Notes: a model not told the origin generated them from the sequence alone. A stretch of DNA of 64,000 nucleotides from Tethya wilhelma (GCA_964030475.1 CAXIPT010000003.1:1356369-1420368); one strand, 5' to 3'. Positions 20,369-32,309 are shown, counted from the first letter of the stretch. Made by a program: numbers and translations.

Positions 20369-21426
20369 AGAGCATAATCAAACACAGTTTGATGGCGATA
20401 CAGACAGTCAACGTATAATAGGGCTTGTTGGTAATAATAAACTTGTGATTTATTCAAAAATGATTTCCAAATATCAAGTTTAGCGTATCCACTCTTCAAA
20501 TAGGATTGTAAAACCAAATTGTTTGCTCCTCCACACTCAACAAATGACTCCTGTGCATTAATATGAATGAAATCCACACCAATTGTCTTTTGATAGATCA
20601 GCCACTCAGTCAGCCATGATGGACTACCATACATTGTCGCACAAACTACTATCGAAGAACTCCACTTTCCATTTGACCTGAAATGGGGTTGTTGACTTGG
20701 TATGTAAAGTCTTCTTTCAGCCTCCAATTTCACAGTGGTCTTCTTTTCAGTATAATATACAAACGCTCTACTACCCTGATGTGCTGGAAGATCATAACAA
20801 TTCAACATTGCTTCAACATGTGTAAACAATGGGTATCGTTTGTTTATCCATCCATACTGCTTCAATACATTCAGCTTAAATTTTGTAGTGATGACATCAT
20901 TAACGCCACAACCAACGATCAGAGATTGATTTAGTGCTGATTTTGAAATTTGAATAAGAAAAACGGTTGTGTTTTTGTGACCATTACGAGGTCTTTTATC
21001 AAAATATACACTCCGTGGTAAAATTTCAAGAAACAAACCATTAAAAATTGTGTCTTTTTCTTTCTGAAGAGATGGATTTAAAGTGACTTCCGAATCACCA
21101 CTCGCAAGACTTACAATTTTGGAGTCCGACTTGACTGTGCTATTTACAGCATGGATTTCATCAAAATATACGGCACTTCCGAAAAAATTTTCAAGAAACC
21201 GATTGTTTTCCTTCTGAACAACTGACATTCTCAAAGTGACTTCACCTCCAAGACCATTAGAGTCCTCAGTGACTGTGCTATTTGCAATATGAACTTGAAC
21301 TGTCACATAGTAGCCAGAAACAAGTATTAAGAATATAGTAGAAGTCGTAATAATAGCCACAAAGTAGAATACTGTACGTATGGAACACAATTTGAGGAAA
21401 CAGAAGTCTTTTTTACCTGTAAACGT
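20369..21426 (-). pseudogene. GT92 glycosyltransferase copy 3, start codon lost, C-terminus cut by a join
   Basis: The frame is about 90% identical to copy 2 over the anchor, the duplicated stem blocks and the first half of the GT92 domain. The conserved start ATG has become ACG at 21424-21426. No ATG lies in frame upstream before a TAG, and the next in-frame ATG falls after the membrane anchor. At the other end the frame stops at the N at 20368, right after the CLYRHQTVFDYA motif, before the acidic metal site. The body has no other lesion, so loss is recent or an upstream exon supplies the start. Confidence 0.7.
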
Positions 21427-22230
21427 TTTGATACTCTGAATTACGAATTGGACCGTATTCCTGAGAATTTTTAAATTCTAATTAACGCACGCAACTCCAG
21501 GGGTACAGCTACAGTCGATTTCAGCTGCGTTTCAGTGAACATTAATTGGCCTGGGAACGAGCAGGCTAAGATAGTTATACTTTCAGGAAGTGTCCGGGGG
21601 AACTTAGTCACAAGCATTCCTGTGGGTATTTGTAGAGTAATTTTGTAGTAACATAAATCGTCAATGTTCCGAGGATCCGAGCATGGACAATCCATAACTT
21701 GAGGGATCGAACATGGCGGCGCGCCGCAGGCTCTGCGTGATTGGAACGGATCAGCCACGTCACGACGGGTAATATAGGCTTGTAATTTTATGTTCTAACC
21801 CACTATACTATAGCAAGTTAGGTTGCTAATCAACTATCAGTTTCCAGTCAGTATCCTTATGGATCAGCATTGATTCAGCAACACAAGAGGCTGACTCTGT
21901 GACTACACGGGACGTGTAAGTTTAGCTAGATCTATATCCAGTTACATTCAGTTATCAAATAGCTATACAATATTCAGTGAGAAATACGAAGAAAGCTATA
22001 TTGCTACATACGTAACAGTACTGAACCACAAATGCAGCTCAGCTGATCAACATTACTTTGAATTTACTTACAACGACCATTACCATTCGATTTCACAAGT
22101 GCGGCAAATGACGTCATTGTATGCGCATGACACTAGTGCAGTTGAAACCAGACTTGAGAAGAGTGCTAGTGTTGAGTTCATGCACCAACAATGTGCAATA
22201 CAGGAAGTTGTGTCAGGACAAAGTGCATAT
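21427..22230. other. Upstream region of GT92 copy 3
   Basis: The first 110 bp are shared with the upstream region of copy 2. A small CpG-rich patch near 21690-21735 contains an ATG followed by 19 codons. The 19685-19760 repeat recurs at 22070-22145. Nothing else is recognised. Confidence 0.5.
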
Positions 22231-22628
22231 TAGGCCCAGATAAATAATGCTTTTCTTTCCTACCTATAATTCCATTCTTCAGTGCTAGCAAAAATGTCCT
22301 ATAATGCTTTCAAATTGTACCTATATTGCTCATTATTGCTTCACCAGAATCAACAAAACAATTACAAAAACACTGATTCAATAATGAACAAACTAATGAT
22401 TGTTCTACAGAGCATTTATTTTACTAAACTAGGCCTCAAGTACATTTGTTGCTTTGACTTGAATGAAATTTACAGGACAACAATTGAACATAGTGGTCCA
22501 ATTTTAAAATCTTTGGTTGCTTGAAGATGAAATGCACTCAAAAGTTACCTATAATGCTCGAATATTGCTCATTGCTTTTAGCTACCTATAATGCTTAAAA
22601 AAATGCCAGCATTATTTATCTGGGCCTA
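22231..22628. mobile_element. MITE with 8-bp target duplication (hAT-like)
   Basis: The terminal inverted repeat TAGGCCCAGATAAATAATGC lies at 22231 and, inverted, at 22609-22628. The perfect 8-bp direct repeat GTGCATAT flanks it at 22223-22230 and 22629-22636. An 8-bp duplication is typical of the hAT superfamily. The interior repeats TACCTATAATGCT three times. No transposase is encoded; the ORF at 22282 lies inside and is probably chance. Confidence 0.9.
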
Positions 22629-22740
22629 GTGCATATCCTCTTAACTTTTAAACTCAGTGAGTCATAGTTACTAGTCAATCAGGCCTGTTATCAGTATCCA
22701 AGATGATATTTTAGTATCTTTGGAGTAGACATCTTATACA

Positions 22741-24013
22741 ATGGGTCAGACTATATTTACCTCAAGTTCTTCCTCAAACCAGCTCAGTGAACCACCGTCA
22801 CGTTCACATGTGAATGGTGGGTCAGATGCTGCTAATAGCAGACTAGATACACTCTACGTTATAGTTCGCTATTCTACTGTCAACACTAGTACCAGTGCTG
22901 AAGTGTTTACAGTTGAACAGTTCACAGGATTACAAACTGAACTTCAGAAGGTATTTTAAATTATTATTAGAAATAATTTTAAAGAATGTTAGCTAACTAT
23001 AGAGTTTCGTAATTATATATGTACACTGTACAAGTTTATATTAAAGCTGTCACATGTACTGTTACAGGTACATATGCATGTGCCTGTGGTATAATAGAGT
23101 TAAGTACTGTTTACTATCAAAAATTTAATAGTTATAATGTTTACTGTAACAACGGATATAATTCTTGAGGCTTATAGCTAATTTCAACCCAAGTTTACAA
23201 TAAGTTATGACATGTATTGCTAAGCAGAATCTGCATGCTCATCCCAGGATTGATCATACACATTATGTCTACTTTGACTGTATCACATTTCAACAGAGAT
23301 TTTCAGACTATGCTATAGTTCTTGATGCTGGTAAAATCGATCACTACAGCTGCTATACCACTGCCTACAACTGCCGCACAGATTCTGACAACTTGACTCC
23401 CAAACAGAGAATCAGTGTCGATGGTTTCTGGCACACTGGAAAGCACAGCAATAACTTTTTTGAAATCCACAACTGGTCCAATAACCGGAGTCAGCGCCCG
23501 AGACCTTATCTCACCATGAAGGCTGTAACAGAGACAGTGAAACAAGTGCTTGATCCTTCCGACAAGTTTTAGTAAGTTTTATGTAACTGTTATCAAACAA
23601 TATTATACATAATAATTATAATAATGCCAAATAACTTTCCAAATGGACCTTAATATTCCATGCTTGATACGACATGATGCTGATCAACTAGTGACTTTAA
23701 CCTTAGTTTTAGTGGCCATTAATATCAACAGTTACTGTCATAATGGACGGTTAGACTGTGCACTATAGATCACATTGACAAAATCCTACACTTCCTGTTA
23801 CACAATACATATGAAATGAGCATGTATGCATGCATATCGATATCGTGACTGCATGCAGGATTGTTTATGGTTGTATGCATGGTCTTTTTTAAGCCTTGTG
23901 TTCTCCCTGTGATAACTATAATAATATATTATGATTGTAGTGTTGACAATCGTAGAAGAGGGGAGTCTGATCTGGAGAGAAACAGGACTATGGAGACACT
24001 GCTGAGAGTTTGA
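22741..24013 (+). CDS. Three-exon gene of unknown function (185 aa)
   Basis: The exons are 22741-22950, 23297-23571 and 23941-24013, with introns bounded by GT...AG and phases that fit exactly (0, then 2). The lengths add up to 185 codons plus TGA. The product starts MGQTIFTSSSS, has a Ser-rich N-terminus, a strand-rich segment (LDTLYVIVRYS), then an exon-2 domain with DYAIVLDAGKIDHYSCY, VDGFWHTGKHSNNFFEIHNW and a C-terminal charged helix. There is no signal peptide or transmembrane helix, so the protein is probably cytosolic. A glycine after Met could be myristoylated, but position 6 is not Ser/Thr, so this is weak. I do not recognise the family. Confidence 0.7.
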
Positions 24014-24633
24014 TGATCACGCTCTATTATTGGCAACAGTTATGCCAAAACCACCCTCAAGTTACAATGTATAATATATAATTATATCACTACAAAAAAT
24101 TGATCTCAAAATCCAATAGGTGGACATAATTATAAAGTTTTACTTAAACTAGTACTGCAAATAATTATTAATCATGTATACCTCTTTATTCTGTTGCGTA
24201 CTTGCGATGTGTGCAATTCCAACAAAAGAAGTATTATTGAACTGCTATAGTCTCAATTAACTCGACTTTGGGTAGCTGGGGAATAAGCTGCATGCCTGGA
24301 AAGGTCAATATACAGTAAAAACTGTAAAGTGTGTGTATACATGTGCATAATGTGTGTGTGCATGTGTGTGTGTTTACAATAGAATATGTGTGGGTGTAGC
24401 AAATCTCTCTTACAAAGCTTTACATTATGACTCAATAGTTGAACCGTCATTAACATAATTCCCTCACTCACACTGCTTGCATAATAAATGCAACCAGATT
24501 TGAAATAGTCCATCAATCTATAGTCTGGATCTGAAGCTAACTATATACTGTTCAACTGCAACATTTGGACCGCAAAGCTGCAAACAACCATGTCAATCTA
24601 AAGCTACTGCTACTTTCTCCTGGTGGCTGCTGC
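24014..24633. other. Intergenic region up to a contig join
   Basis: The region is AT-rich, with a GT/CA-rich stretch at about 24330-24375. It shares nothing with the promoter block of the Pmp-like genes, although the gene after the join at 24634 is one of them. The true upstream region of that gene is therefore missing. Confidence 0.6.
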
Positions 24634-24634
24634 N

Positions 24635-27600
24635 TACAAATGATGAGAGTTACTTCAGCTACTCTAAGGGAAAACCATTTTGTTTCAAATTTTCGCCTAC
24701 CATATGACGGTACCTATTTCTATGGTGGTGCCTTGTACATCACTAGCTCTTCAGTTGAGATTAGTGATTGTGAATTTAGAAACAATAGTGCCTGGTCAAG
24801 AGGAGGAAGCCTTTATGCTGCGTCATCAAATGTCGTAATCAATACATCAGTATTTGACAATAATGATAATGGAGGGGCCATACGTTCTTCAGAATCAAAT
24901 GTTACAATTGATGAATCAGTATTTAGCAGCAATGAGGATGGAGCCATTTTATTTTATAATAATGTGAACAATTACAGAACATCATTAAATTTCAATTTAG
25001 TGATTAACAGGTCAAACTTTACTCAAAATGGTAACAACTATGGTATTGGACAGGCCATCTCTGTCTATGAGCAATACCACAATTATGTATCTGGATCCAT
25101 TGTTATAACAATTGAAAGATCAATGTTTGATGACAATGCTGGAAGAGCAATCTATTATACTAACTATGATTACTACTATGATCATTACAGATCTCGACAA
25201 CCAGTTTCAGCGAGATCATTATCCCTCAACATTTTCAGATCAGAATTCAACAGAAATTCTGCAGGGCCAGGGTATCAACAAAGAGATGGAGGAGCAATAT
25301 ACATCTATCAACACTGGAATACTACCAACACCAACTTATCTCTGATAGAGTGTCAGTTCACCAACAACACTGCTAGTGAAAGAGGAGGAGCAGTTTACAT
25401 GAATGGCACAAATGGTGTAACGCTAATACATCAGACTCATTTTACTAACAACAGAGCAAACAATGAAGGACGAGCTCTTTATCTAGATGGAAGAGACAAT
25501 TCATCAACAAACAATTTGAATGTGACCAACACTTCTTTCCTCAACAACACAGGTGGAGGAATTTATGTGAGTGGACAAAATACTACAGTCTCACTATCTT
25601 CAGTGATGTGTATCAACAATTCAAATGGTGGTGGTCTTTATATACAAGGCACAATCAATAGCATTGCTGATATAAAAAGTAGTTCATTCCAAACAAACAC
25701 AGCAATCTCATTTGGTGGTGCAGCGGTTCATGTTAACGGAACAAATAGCCTGATAAATATGACTGACTGTTCAATTACTGACGATGAAGCTAGGACACGT
25801 ACACAGAGTGGAGGAGGAATTTATATTAATGGGACAAACTGCTTGATGAACATGACTAACAGTTCAATCCTGAACAATAGGGCTATAACACAAAGTGGAG
25901 GAGGTGTTTATGTCAGTGGACAAAATACAACCATTGTAAAACTCTCTTTAACAAGGTTTACTAACAACATGGCAAACACGTATGGAGGTGCTATTTATGT
26001 TGCTGGCATGAACAGTTCCATTAATGTAACTGGTAGTTCATTTCTCAACAACACAGCAACAAGATACAATGGAGGGGCAATTTACTTCACTCAATTCTGG
26101 AGCATTTATACAGCCAACACTGCGAACTCATATCTAATAGAGTGTCAGTTCACCAACAACACTGCTGGCAGAAGAGGAGGAGCAGTTTACAAGACTGGGG
26201 TTAGTGATGCAATGCTAATACATCAGACTCGTTTTACCAACAACAGAGCAAGTAGTGAAGGACGAGCTCTTTCGTTAGAGATAGGGAATTTACTCATTAT
26301 CACTGACAGTTCATTCTTAAATAATGCAGGTGGAGGAATTTATCTTTCTGGACAAAATGCAATGGTAACACTATCTTCACTGGTTTGTGTCAACAATCAA
26401 AATGGTGGAGGTCTTTATATTCAAGGCACAAATATCAATGCTGAGGTAACTGGTAGTACATTTCGAACAAACATAGCAAACTCTTTTGGAGGTGTGGCTT
26501 TACAATGTTTCCTATATGGGAGAAATTATTGCTTGATGAACATAACTGACAGTTTAATTCTTAACAATACAGCTTGGGAACAGAGTGGAGGAGGAGTTTA
26601 TGTTAGTGGACAAAATGCAAATGTTATGCTTTCTTCTACAATGCTTATTAACAACACAGCAAACACATTTGGAGGTGCTCTTTATGTTGCTGGTACAAAC
26701 AGCTCCATTCATGTAACTAGTAGTTCATTTCACAACAACACAGCAAGAAGGGAAGGTGGAGGAGCTATTTACTCTGATGGACTCAATACTAATCTAACAC
26801 TCTCTTCCTCGACCTTCATCAATAACTTGGCCTCTTACTGTGCTGTGTTGGATGTCGACAACTATAACCACTTCAGTGTGAACCTCACAAACAGTCTATT
26901 CAACTACAACACAGCAACTGGACGTGACACCCTTGGAGGAGGAGTGGCATGTATTAGGAATGCCTCCATCAACATTCTTAACAGTACCTTCAGACACAAC
27001 TCTGCCAATAACCATGCTGGAGTGTTCTTCATAGACGAAAGTCTCACCACAGTGGATGGAAGCTCTTTCATCAACAATACTGCAGCTTTGGATGGTGGTG
27101 TGTTCTACACTACTTATGTCCATGCCTCTGATTACATCATTACAAGAAGTCAGTTTAGTGACAACTCAGCTGGTGATGATGGAGGAGTCATGTACATTGG
27201 ACGTCTTGACAGCTTTGTTAGCATCCACGAATCACTCTTTGACTCCAACACAGCAGCTGATATAGGTGGAGTTATTGTTATAATTTCAAGCTCAATGGAG
27301 ATCAACCACACAAACATCTTCAACAACACAGCCCAGTACGGAGGAGTTATCAGTGCTTGTAACAGTCAGGTCACATTCTTAGAGGAGGCTCTGAATGTGA
27401 CTGTCGATCCAGTACTTCCATTTTGTATGCTTTACGAAGGAGACATCCACCATTTCAACATAACATTTCCACCAGATCCTGTACTCCCAACAGAGCCACC
27501 AGCTACAACAGTACCACTGACCACAAGTGAACCAATAACCACAATGGAGACGACAGAACAAGGGACAACAGCTATAAAGACAACAGAACAAGGGATTTCA

Positions 27601-28089
27601 ACTGAGTCTGAGGTAGTTACTACAGTGGAGACACCCAGTAATACTGATCCACTGACTACAGTGAAAGCTACAACGACTGATTCAGAAATAGTGAATGGAA
27701 CTGATCAGCCAGTGAACACAACTGAGATGTATGTACCACCTGGTACTACTGAGGAAATCCCGACAGCTGATTCTGAAATAGACGCCACTACTTCAGAAAA
27801 AATTGACACTAAAAGCACTGCCAAAACTTCTGCCACCATAATAGAAAAAGACTCTACCCTGTCCATAATTCTCTCAGCTGCTGCTTCAGCTGGCTCCCTT
27901 TTCTCTACACTTTTAGCCATTATAGCTATAGCAATGCATTTCTGTCCAAACAAGAAAAAGAACAAAACGTCCTTAAAGAATTATCCTACAGAGCAATTCC
28001 ATCGTGATATTCCAACATTTATTCCTCACTCTTCTAATGTCTACACTTCTCCCATCTACAACCCTTGCTTTGATGAACCGGAGAACTAA
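24635..28089 (+). CDS. Pmp-like beta-helix membrane protein A (5' end missing)
   Basis: The frame opens directly after the N at 24634, at the point equivalent to residue about 130 of the complete paralogues (QM..VTSATL motif), and runs 1151 residues. The signal peptide and N-terminal domain are lost at the join. More than 20 coils with the GGAIY/GGGIY and SxFxNNxA pattern of chlamydial Pmp repeats follow, the longest helix in the array, with many N-x-S/T sites. Next comes the conserved membrane-proximal block (CAVLDVDNYNHFSVNLTNS ... CMLYEGDIHHFNI), a short Thr-rich stalk with only two TTEQGTTA-type units, a transmembrane helix (LSIILSAAASAGSLFSTLLA) and a basic tail ending with DIPTFIPHSSNVYTSPIYNP. 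It is probably an extracellular adhesin or receptor; the ligand is unknown. Confidence 0.85.
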
Positions 28090-28534
28090 CTAAAACATGA
28101 TTGATTTCTTACTAGTTCCTATTATTATAAATATTCATCTTATTAGAGTTTCGTTTTTTTTTACATGTAGCTATTATAACATACAATGCCATGTTGGGTT
28201 AGTATAAATTATTTTTAGCAAGATTTTATGCTTTGTATATCATAGCTATTATAATAGTCACTATATATTGTATTCTTAATAGGGAATTCCTATAGGCAGC
28301 TTTTAATTAGTAGTTTAATGACATCCTCATATACCTTACAAATTTCGTGGTGGAAAATTTTCACGAAAAGTTGCCAAACCGCGAAATTCGCAAAAATTTT
28401 CCCCCAAGAAAATTTCCCACTATGCAGTATACTTATAAAAAAGCATGTTACACATGGATAATAAATGCATGCATTCACGGTTGCATGAGTCTCAATGATT
28501 CATCATAATTGGTTGTGACCCATGGTTGCCATAT
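28090..28534. other. 3' flank of gene A
   Basis: This stretch is similar to the flank after gene B at 31601-31800 (shared CTATTATAA and GGGAATTCCTATAGGCAG), so the duplication unit extends past the stop codon. The block 28330-28435 has partly inverted ends (TATACCTTACAAATTTCG and AATTTCCCACTATGCAGTAT) and is MITE-like, but no clear target duplication is seen. Confidence 0.55.
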
Positions 28535-28864
28535 CAACAACCATTTATCACATTACAATCCACCCATAAACATGAATTTCTTTACTTAAGAGGCTGCTAC
28601 TATTCATCACCAATGAGTTTGATTTAATTTGTCACTAAAAGCAATAAATAACCAAAAGAATGAAGATCAACTTACAGAGAATTAGCTAGGGCATAAGGTA
28701 TAGAGCAGTGAAAAACAAACAGGTCTACATAACAAGTCATTGTGTACTGACTTGCTTGTTTAACACACTAGCAAATTGTAATATATAATTATATAATATT
28801 GATTGTCTTACAGTTATTACACAAGGCATTATAAAGAAGCATTGCAGCTCAGTATTGAGTCAAG
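28535..28864 (+). promoter_or_regulatory. Conserved upstream block of gene B (putative promoter)
   Basis: About 330 bp before the ATG are conserved in order with the upstream regions of C, D, E and G. The shared landmarks are TTTATCAC-TTACAATCCA, a GAGTTTGATTTAAT core, GAATTAGCTAGGG, AAAAACAAACAGG, CATTGTGTACTGA and finally TTATAAAGAAGCATTGCAGC. The TATAAA at 28830-28835 lies 35 bp before the ATG. Conservation of non-coding sequence comparable to the coding parts points to shared regulation or recent duplication. Confidence 0.55.
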
Positions 28865-31600
28865 ATGCCTTCCTATCTTGGTTTGTGTCAGTTGGTGATG
28901 ATTTGTCTCTGTGTGAGGCTTCACATTGCTTCAGGAGACACATTCTACATTGTCACTTCATCAAGTAGCCCTTGTCCTGGAGAGTTTGGTGGAGTGCCTT
29001 GTCTTACTCTGCAAGAGTATGCCTCAAATCCAAGTCGAAGTCAAAACATAACACTCCTCATTGAACCTGGATCTTACAACCTCTCACGGGCATTGCCTGT
29101 TTCCAATGGCTACAACATTACAATGTCCTCCACCAATGCTACTGTGATGTGTACATCTGTGAATGCCAGGTTCACATTTGACACAGTGGAGAATGTCTAC
29201 ATCAGTGGAATGACATTTATAGGATGCAGTACAGCAATAAGAATGACAAGTGTTACTTCAGCAACTCTAAACGAAAACAATTTTATTTCAAATAGGCAAC
29301 TAAGATTTATCGGTAGCTATTTCAATGGCGGCGCCTTGTATGTCAATAGCTCTTCAGTTGAGATCAGTGATTGTGAGTTTAGAAACAACAGAGCCTACTA
29401 TTGGGGCGGAGCCATTCATGGTATAGTATCAAACATCACAATTGAGGGATCAGTGTTTGCCAACAATGATGTTTTGAGCTCAAATGGTGGAGGGGCTATT
29501 GATATAAACAATTATTATAGACATGTGGGCCCAACAACTTTGAAATTGGTAATCAATAGTTCTACATTCACCAATAACACAAATTGGCAGTATAATGGAA
29601 ATGGGGGAGCTATCTATATTTATGAGGGTTACAGCAGCTATTCAACAGAAATAAGAGAGACTATAATATTATATAGAATTACTAGATCAGTTTTTAATGA
29701 AAACAGTGCACAGAGGAATGGTGGAGCAATCTTTTACAACACTTATACATCTAGTCAAAGAGTAAGAGTAAACTTCCAGATCTACCAGACAGAGTTCATC
29801 CAAAACTTTGTAAGACAATATGATGGTCAAGGAGGTGCAATTTACATTGATCAACGAATTCAAGGAGAATCAATGATTGATAACACCTATTCTGAATCAT
29901 TTATAGAATGTCAGTTTACTAATAATACAGCAAACACATTCGGAGGTGCTATTTACGTTGCTGGTACAATTAGCTCCATTGATGTAGCTGGTAGTTCATT
30001 TCTGAGCAATAGAGCAGGCAGATTTGGTGGTGCTATATATTCAACTGGTACAGACAGCTCCATTGATGTAACTGGTTGTTCATTTCTGAGCAATAGAGCA
30101 GGCACATTTGGAGGTGCTATATATTCAACTGGTACAGACAGCTCCATTGATGTAACTGGTTGTTCATTTCTGAGCAATAGAGCAGGCACATTTGGAGGTG
30201 CTATATATTCAACTGGTACAGACAGCTCTATTGATGTAACTGGTAGTTCATTTCTCAACAACACAGCAACAAGGGAAGGTGGAGGAGCTATTTACTCTGA
30301 TGGACTCAATGCTAATGTAACACTCTCTTCTTCGACCTTCATCAATAACTCAGCCTTTTACTGTGCTGTGTTGGATATTGACAACTATAACCACTTCAGT
30401 GTGAACCTCACAAACAGTCTATTTAACTACAACACAGCAACTGGACGTGACACCCTTGGAGGAGGAGTGGCATGTATTAGGAATGCCTCCATCAACATTC
30501 TCAACAGTACCTTCAAACACAACTCTGCCAATAACCATGCTGGAGTGCTCTTCATAGACGAAAGTCTCACCACAGTGGATGGAAGCTCTTTCATCAACAA
30601 TACTGCAGCTCTAGATGGTGGTGTGTTCTACACTACTTATGTCCATGCCTCTGACTACATCATTACAAGAAGTCAGTTTACTGACAACTCAGCTGGTGAT
30701 GATGGAGGAGTCATGTACATTGGACGTCTCGACAGCTTTGTTAGCATCCAAGAATCACTCTTTGACTCCAACACTGCAGCTGATAGGGGTGGAGTTATTG
30801 CTATCATTGCCAGCTCAATGGAGATCAACCACACAAACATCTTCAACAACACAGCCCAGTACGGAGGAGTTATCAGTGCTTGTAACAGTCAAATCACATT
30901 CTTTGAGGAGGCTCTGAATGTGACTGTCGATTCAGTGCTTCCATTTTGTATGCTTTACGAAGGAGACATCCACCATTTCAACATAACATTTCCACCAGAT
31001 CCTGTACTTCCAACAGAGCCACCAGCTACAACACTACCACTGACCACAACTGAACCAATGACCACAATTGTGACGACAGAACAAGGGACCACAATGGAAC
31101 AAGGGATTACAACTGAGTCTGAGGTAGTTACTACAGTGGAGACACCCAGTAATACTGATCCACTGACTACAGTGCAAGCTACAACAACTGATTCAGAAAT
31201 AGTGAATGGAACTGATCAGCCAGTGAACACAACTGAGATGTATGTACCACCTGGTACTACTGAGGAAATCCAGACAGCTGATTCTGAAAAAGACGCCACT
31301 ACTTCAGAAAAATTTGACATTAAAAGCACTGCCAAAACTTCTGCCACCATAATAGAAAAAGACTCTACCCTGTCCATAATTCTCTCAGCTGCTGCTTCAG
31401 CTGGCTCCCTTTTCTCTACACTTTTAGCCATTATAGCTATAGCAATGCATTTCTGTCCAAAAAAGAAAAAGAACAAAACGTCCTTGAAGAATAAGCTTAC
31501 AGAGCAATTCCATCATGATATTCCAACATTTATTCCTCATTCTTCTAATGTCTACACTTCTCCTATCTACAACCCTTGCTTTGATGAACCAGAGAACTAA
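28865..31600 (+). CDS. Pmp-like beta-helix membrane protein B
   Basis: This is an intact intronless gene of 911 residues. A signal peptide occupies residues 1-24 (MPSYLGLCQLVMICLCVRLH, cleavage after IASG). The N-terminal domain (about 25-125) has DTFYIVTSSSSPCPGEF, a C-LTLQEYASNPS motif and the IEPGSYNLS motif. Pmp-like coils with GGAI and FxNN follow to about 490, then the conserved membrane-proximal helix block to about 700. The stalk is Thr-rich but almost lacks the TTEQGTTAME decapeptide seen in its neighbours. One transmembrane helix lies at about 838-863, and a cytosolic tail of about 48 residues carries SPIYNPCFDE. The coils at 29996-30247 are a perfect or near-perfect 84-bp triplication. 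A cell-surface receptor or adhesin is inferred; the binding partner is unknown. Confidence 0.9.
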   Translation: MPSYLGLCQLVMICLCVRLHIASGDTFYIVTSSSSPCPGEFGGVPCLTLQEYASNPSRSQNITLLIEPGSYNLSRALPVSNGYNITMSSTNATVMCTSVNARFTFDTVENVYISGMTFIGCSTAIRMTSVTSATLNENNFISNRQLRFIGSYFNGGALYVNSSSVEISDCEFRNNRAYYWGGAIHGIVSNITIEGSVFANNDVLSSNGGGAIDINNYYRHVGPTTLKLVINSSTFTNNTNWQYNGNGGAIYIYEGYSSYSTEIRETIILYRITRSVFNENSAQRNGGAIFYNTYTSSQRVRVNFQIYQTEFIQNFVRQYDGQGGAIYIDQRIQGESMIDNTYSESFIECQFTNNTANTFGGAIYVAGTISSIDVAGSSFLSNRAGRFGGAIYSTGTDSSIDVTGCSFLSNRAGTFGGAIYSTGTDSSIDVTGCSFLSNRAGTFGGAIYSTGTDSSIDVTGSSFLNNTATREGGGAIYSDGLNANVTLSSSTFINNSAFYCAVLDIDNYNHFSVNLTNSLFNYNTATGRDTLGGGVACIRNASINILNSTFKHNSANNHAGVLFIDESLTTVDGSSFINNTAALDGGVFYTTYVHASDYIITRSQFTDNSAGDDGGVMYIGRLDSFVSIQESLFDSNTAADRGGVIAIIASSMEINHTNIFNNTAQYGGVISACNSQITFFEEALNVTVDSVLPFCMLYEGDIHHFNITFPPDPVLPTEPPATTLPLTTTEPMTTIVTTEQGTTMEQGITTESEVVTTVETPSNTDPLTTVQATTTDSEIVNGTDQPVNTTEMYVPPGTTEEIQTADSEKDATTSEKFDIKSTAKTSATIIEKDSTLSIILSAAASAGSLFSTLLAIIAIAMHFCPKKKKNKTSLKNKLTEQFHHDIPTFIPHSSNVYTSPIYNPCFDEPEN
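29996..30247 (+). repeat. Tandem 84-bp coil repeat, three copies
   Basis: Each unit encodes 28 residues with SFLSNRAG, FGGAIYSTGT and DSSIDVTG, i.e. one turn of the predicted beta-helix. Units 2 and 3 are virtually identical at the DNA level, and unit 1 differs slightly. This points to recent unequal crossover or slippage that adds whole helix turns in frame. Confidence 0.9.
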
Positions 31601-32309
31601 CTAAAACAAGATTGATTTCTTAATAGTTCCTATTATACTTATCTTATTAGAGCTTTGTTTTTTAGTACATGTAGCTATATTATACAATGCCATTATGGGT
31701 TAGTATAAATTATTTTTAGCAAGGTTTTATGCTTTGTATACACCTATAGCCACTATATATTGTATTCCTAGTAGGGAATTCCTATAGGCAGTTTTTAGAT
31801 AATTCCCAGATGTATGGCTCAGTAAATCTGTCATGGCGTGTGTTTTTTTAGCAATGAATCGATATTGCATAAACTTAAATAATAAATAATTTCAAATGTA
31901 CACCTTAATGTTGTGATACAAGCAGGTCATATGCATGCAGCATGTACTTACACAAGATTCACGCTAAAGTCAGCAATATAATAATAACTATTATAATTAA
32001 TGTATCATATATAATCACTTCAATTTGAATTGTGTATACACACTAAGTTATTGTCTTCTTGTTTGTATGTATAATATTAATATGCAAAACTCACATAAAA
32101 GGAATGCATACCAAGAAACAAACTACTGGATGTAAACAATTCATTTCACAAGCAAATTAACATAAACAAGTACCCTCAAGTCCTGTCAGCTATAACATTA
32201 AATTTTGAATGTAGCTACACAAAAGCATAATTATATTTATATAAAAAAAGCCTGTTACACATGGATAATAAATTAATGTATTCAGTTGCATGAGTCTCAA
32301 TGATTCATC
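31601..32309. other. Intergenic region between genes B and C
   Basis: The first 200 bp match the 3' flank of gene A. The remainder is AT-rich, without an ORF, RNA gene or clear transposon ends. Confidence 0.6.

Noticed and set aside
21714..21773. A CpG-rich ATG with 19 codons that could be a first exon for the gene at 22741
   Set aside because: No matching donor in the right phase is clear, and the ATG at 22741 already gives a consistent three-exon gene.
22282..22524. 80-codon ORF
   Set aside because: It lies entirely within the hAT-like MITE and has no transposase-like feature.
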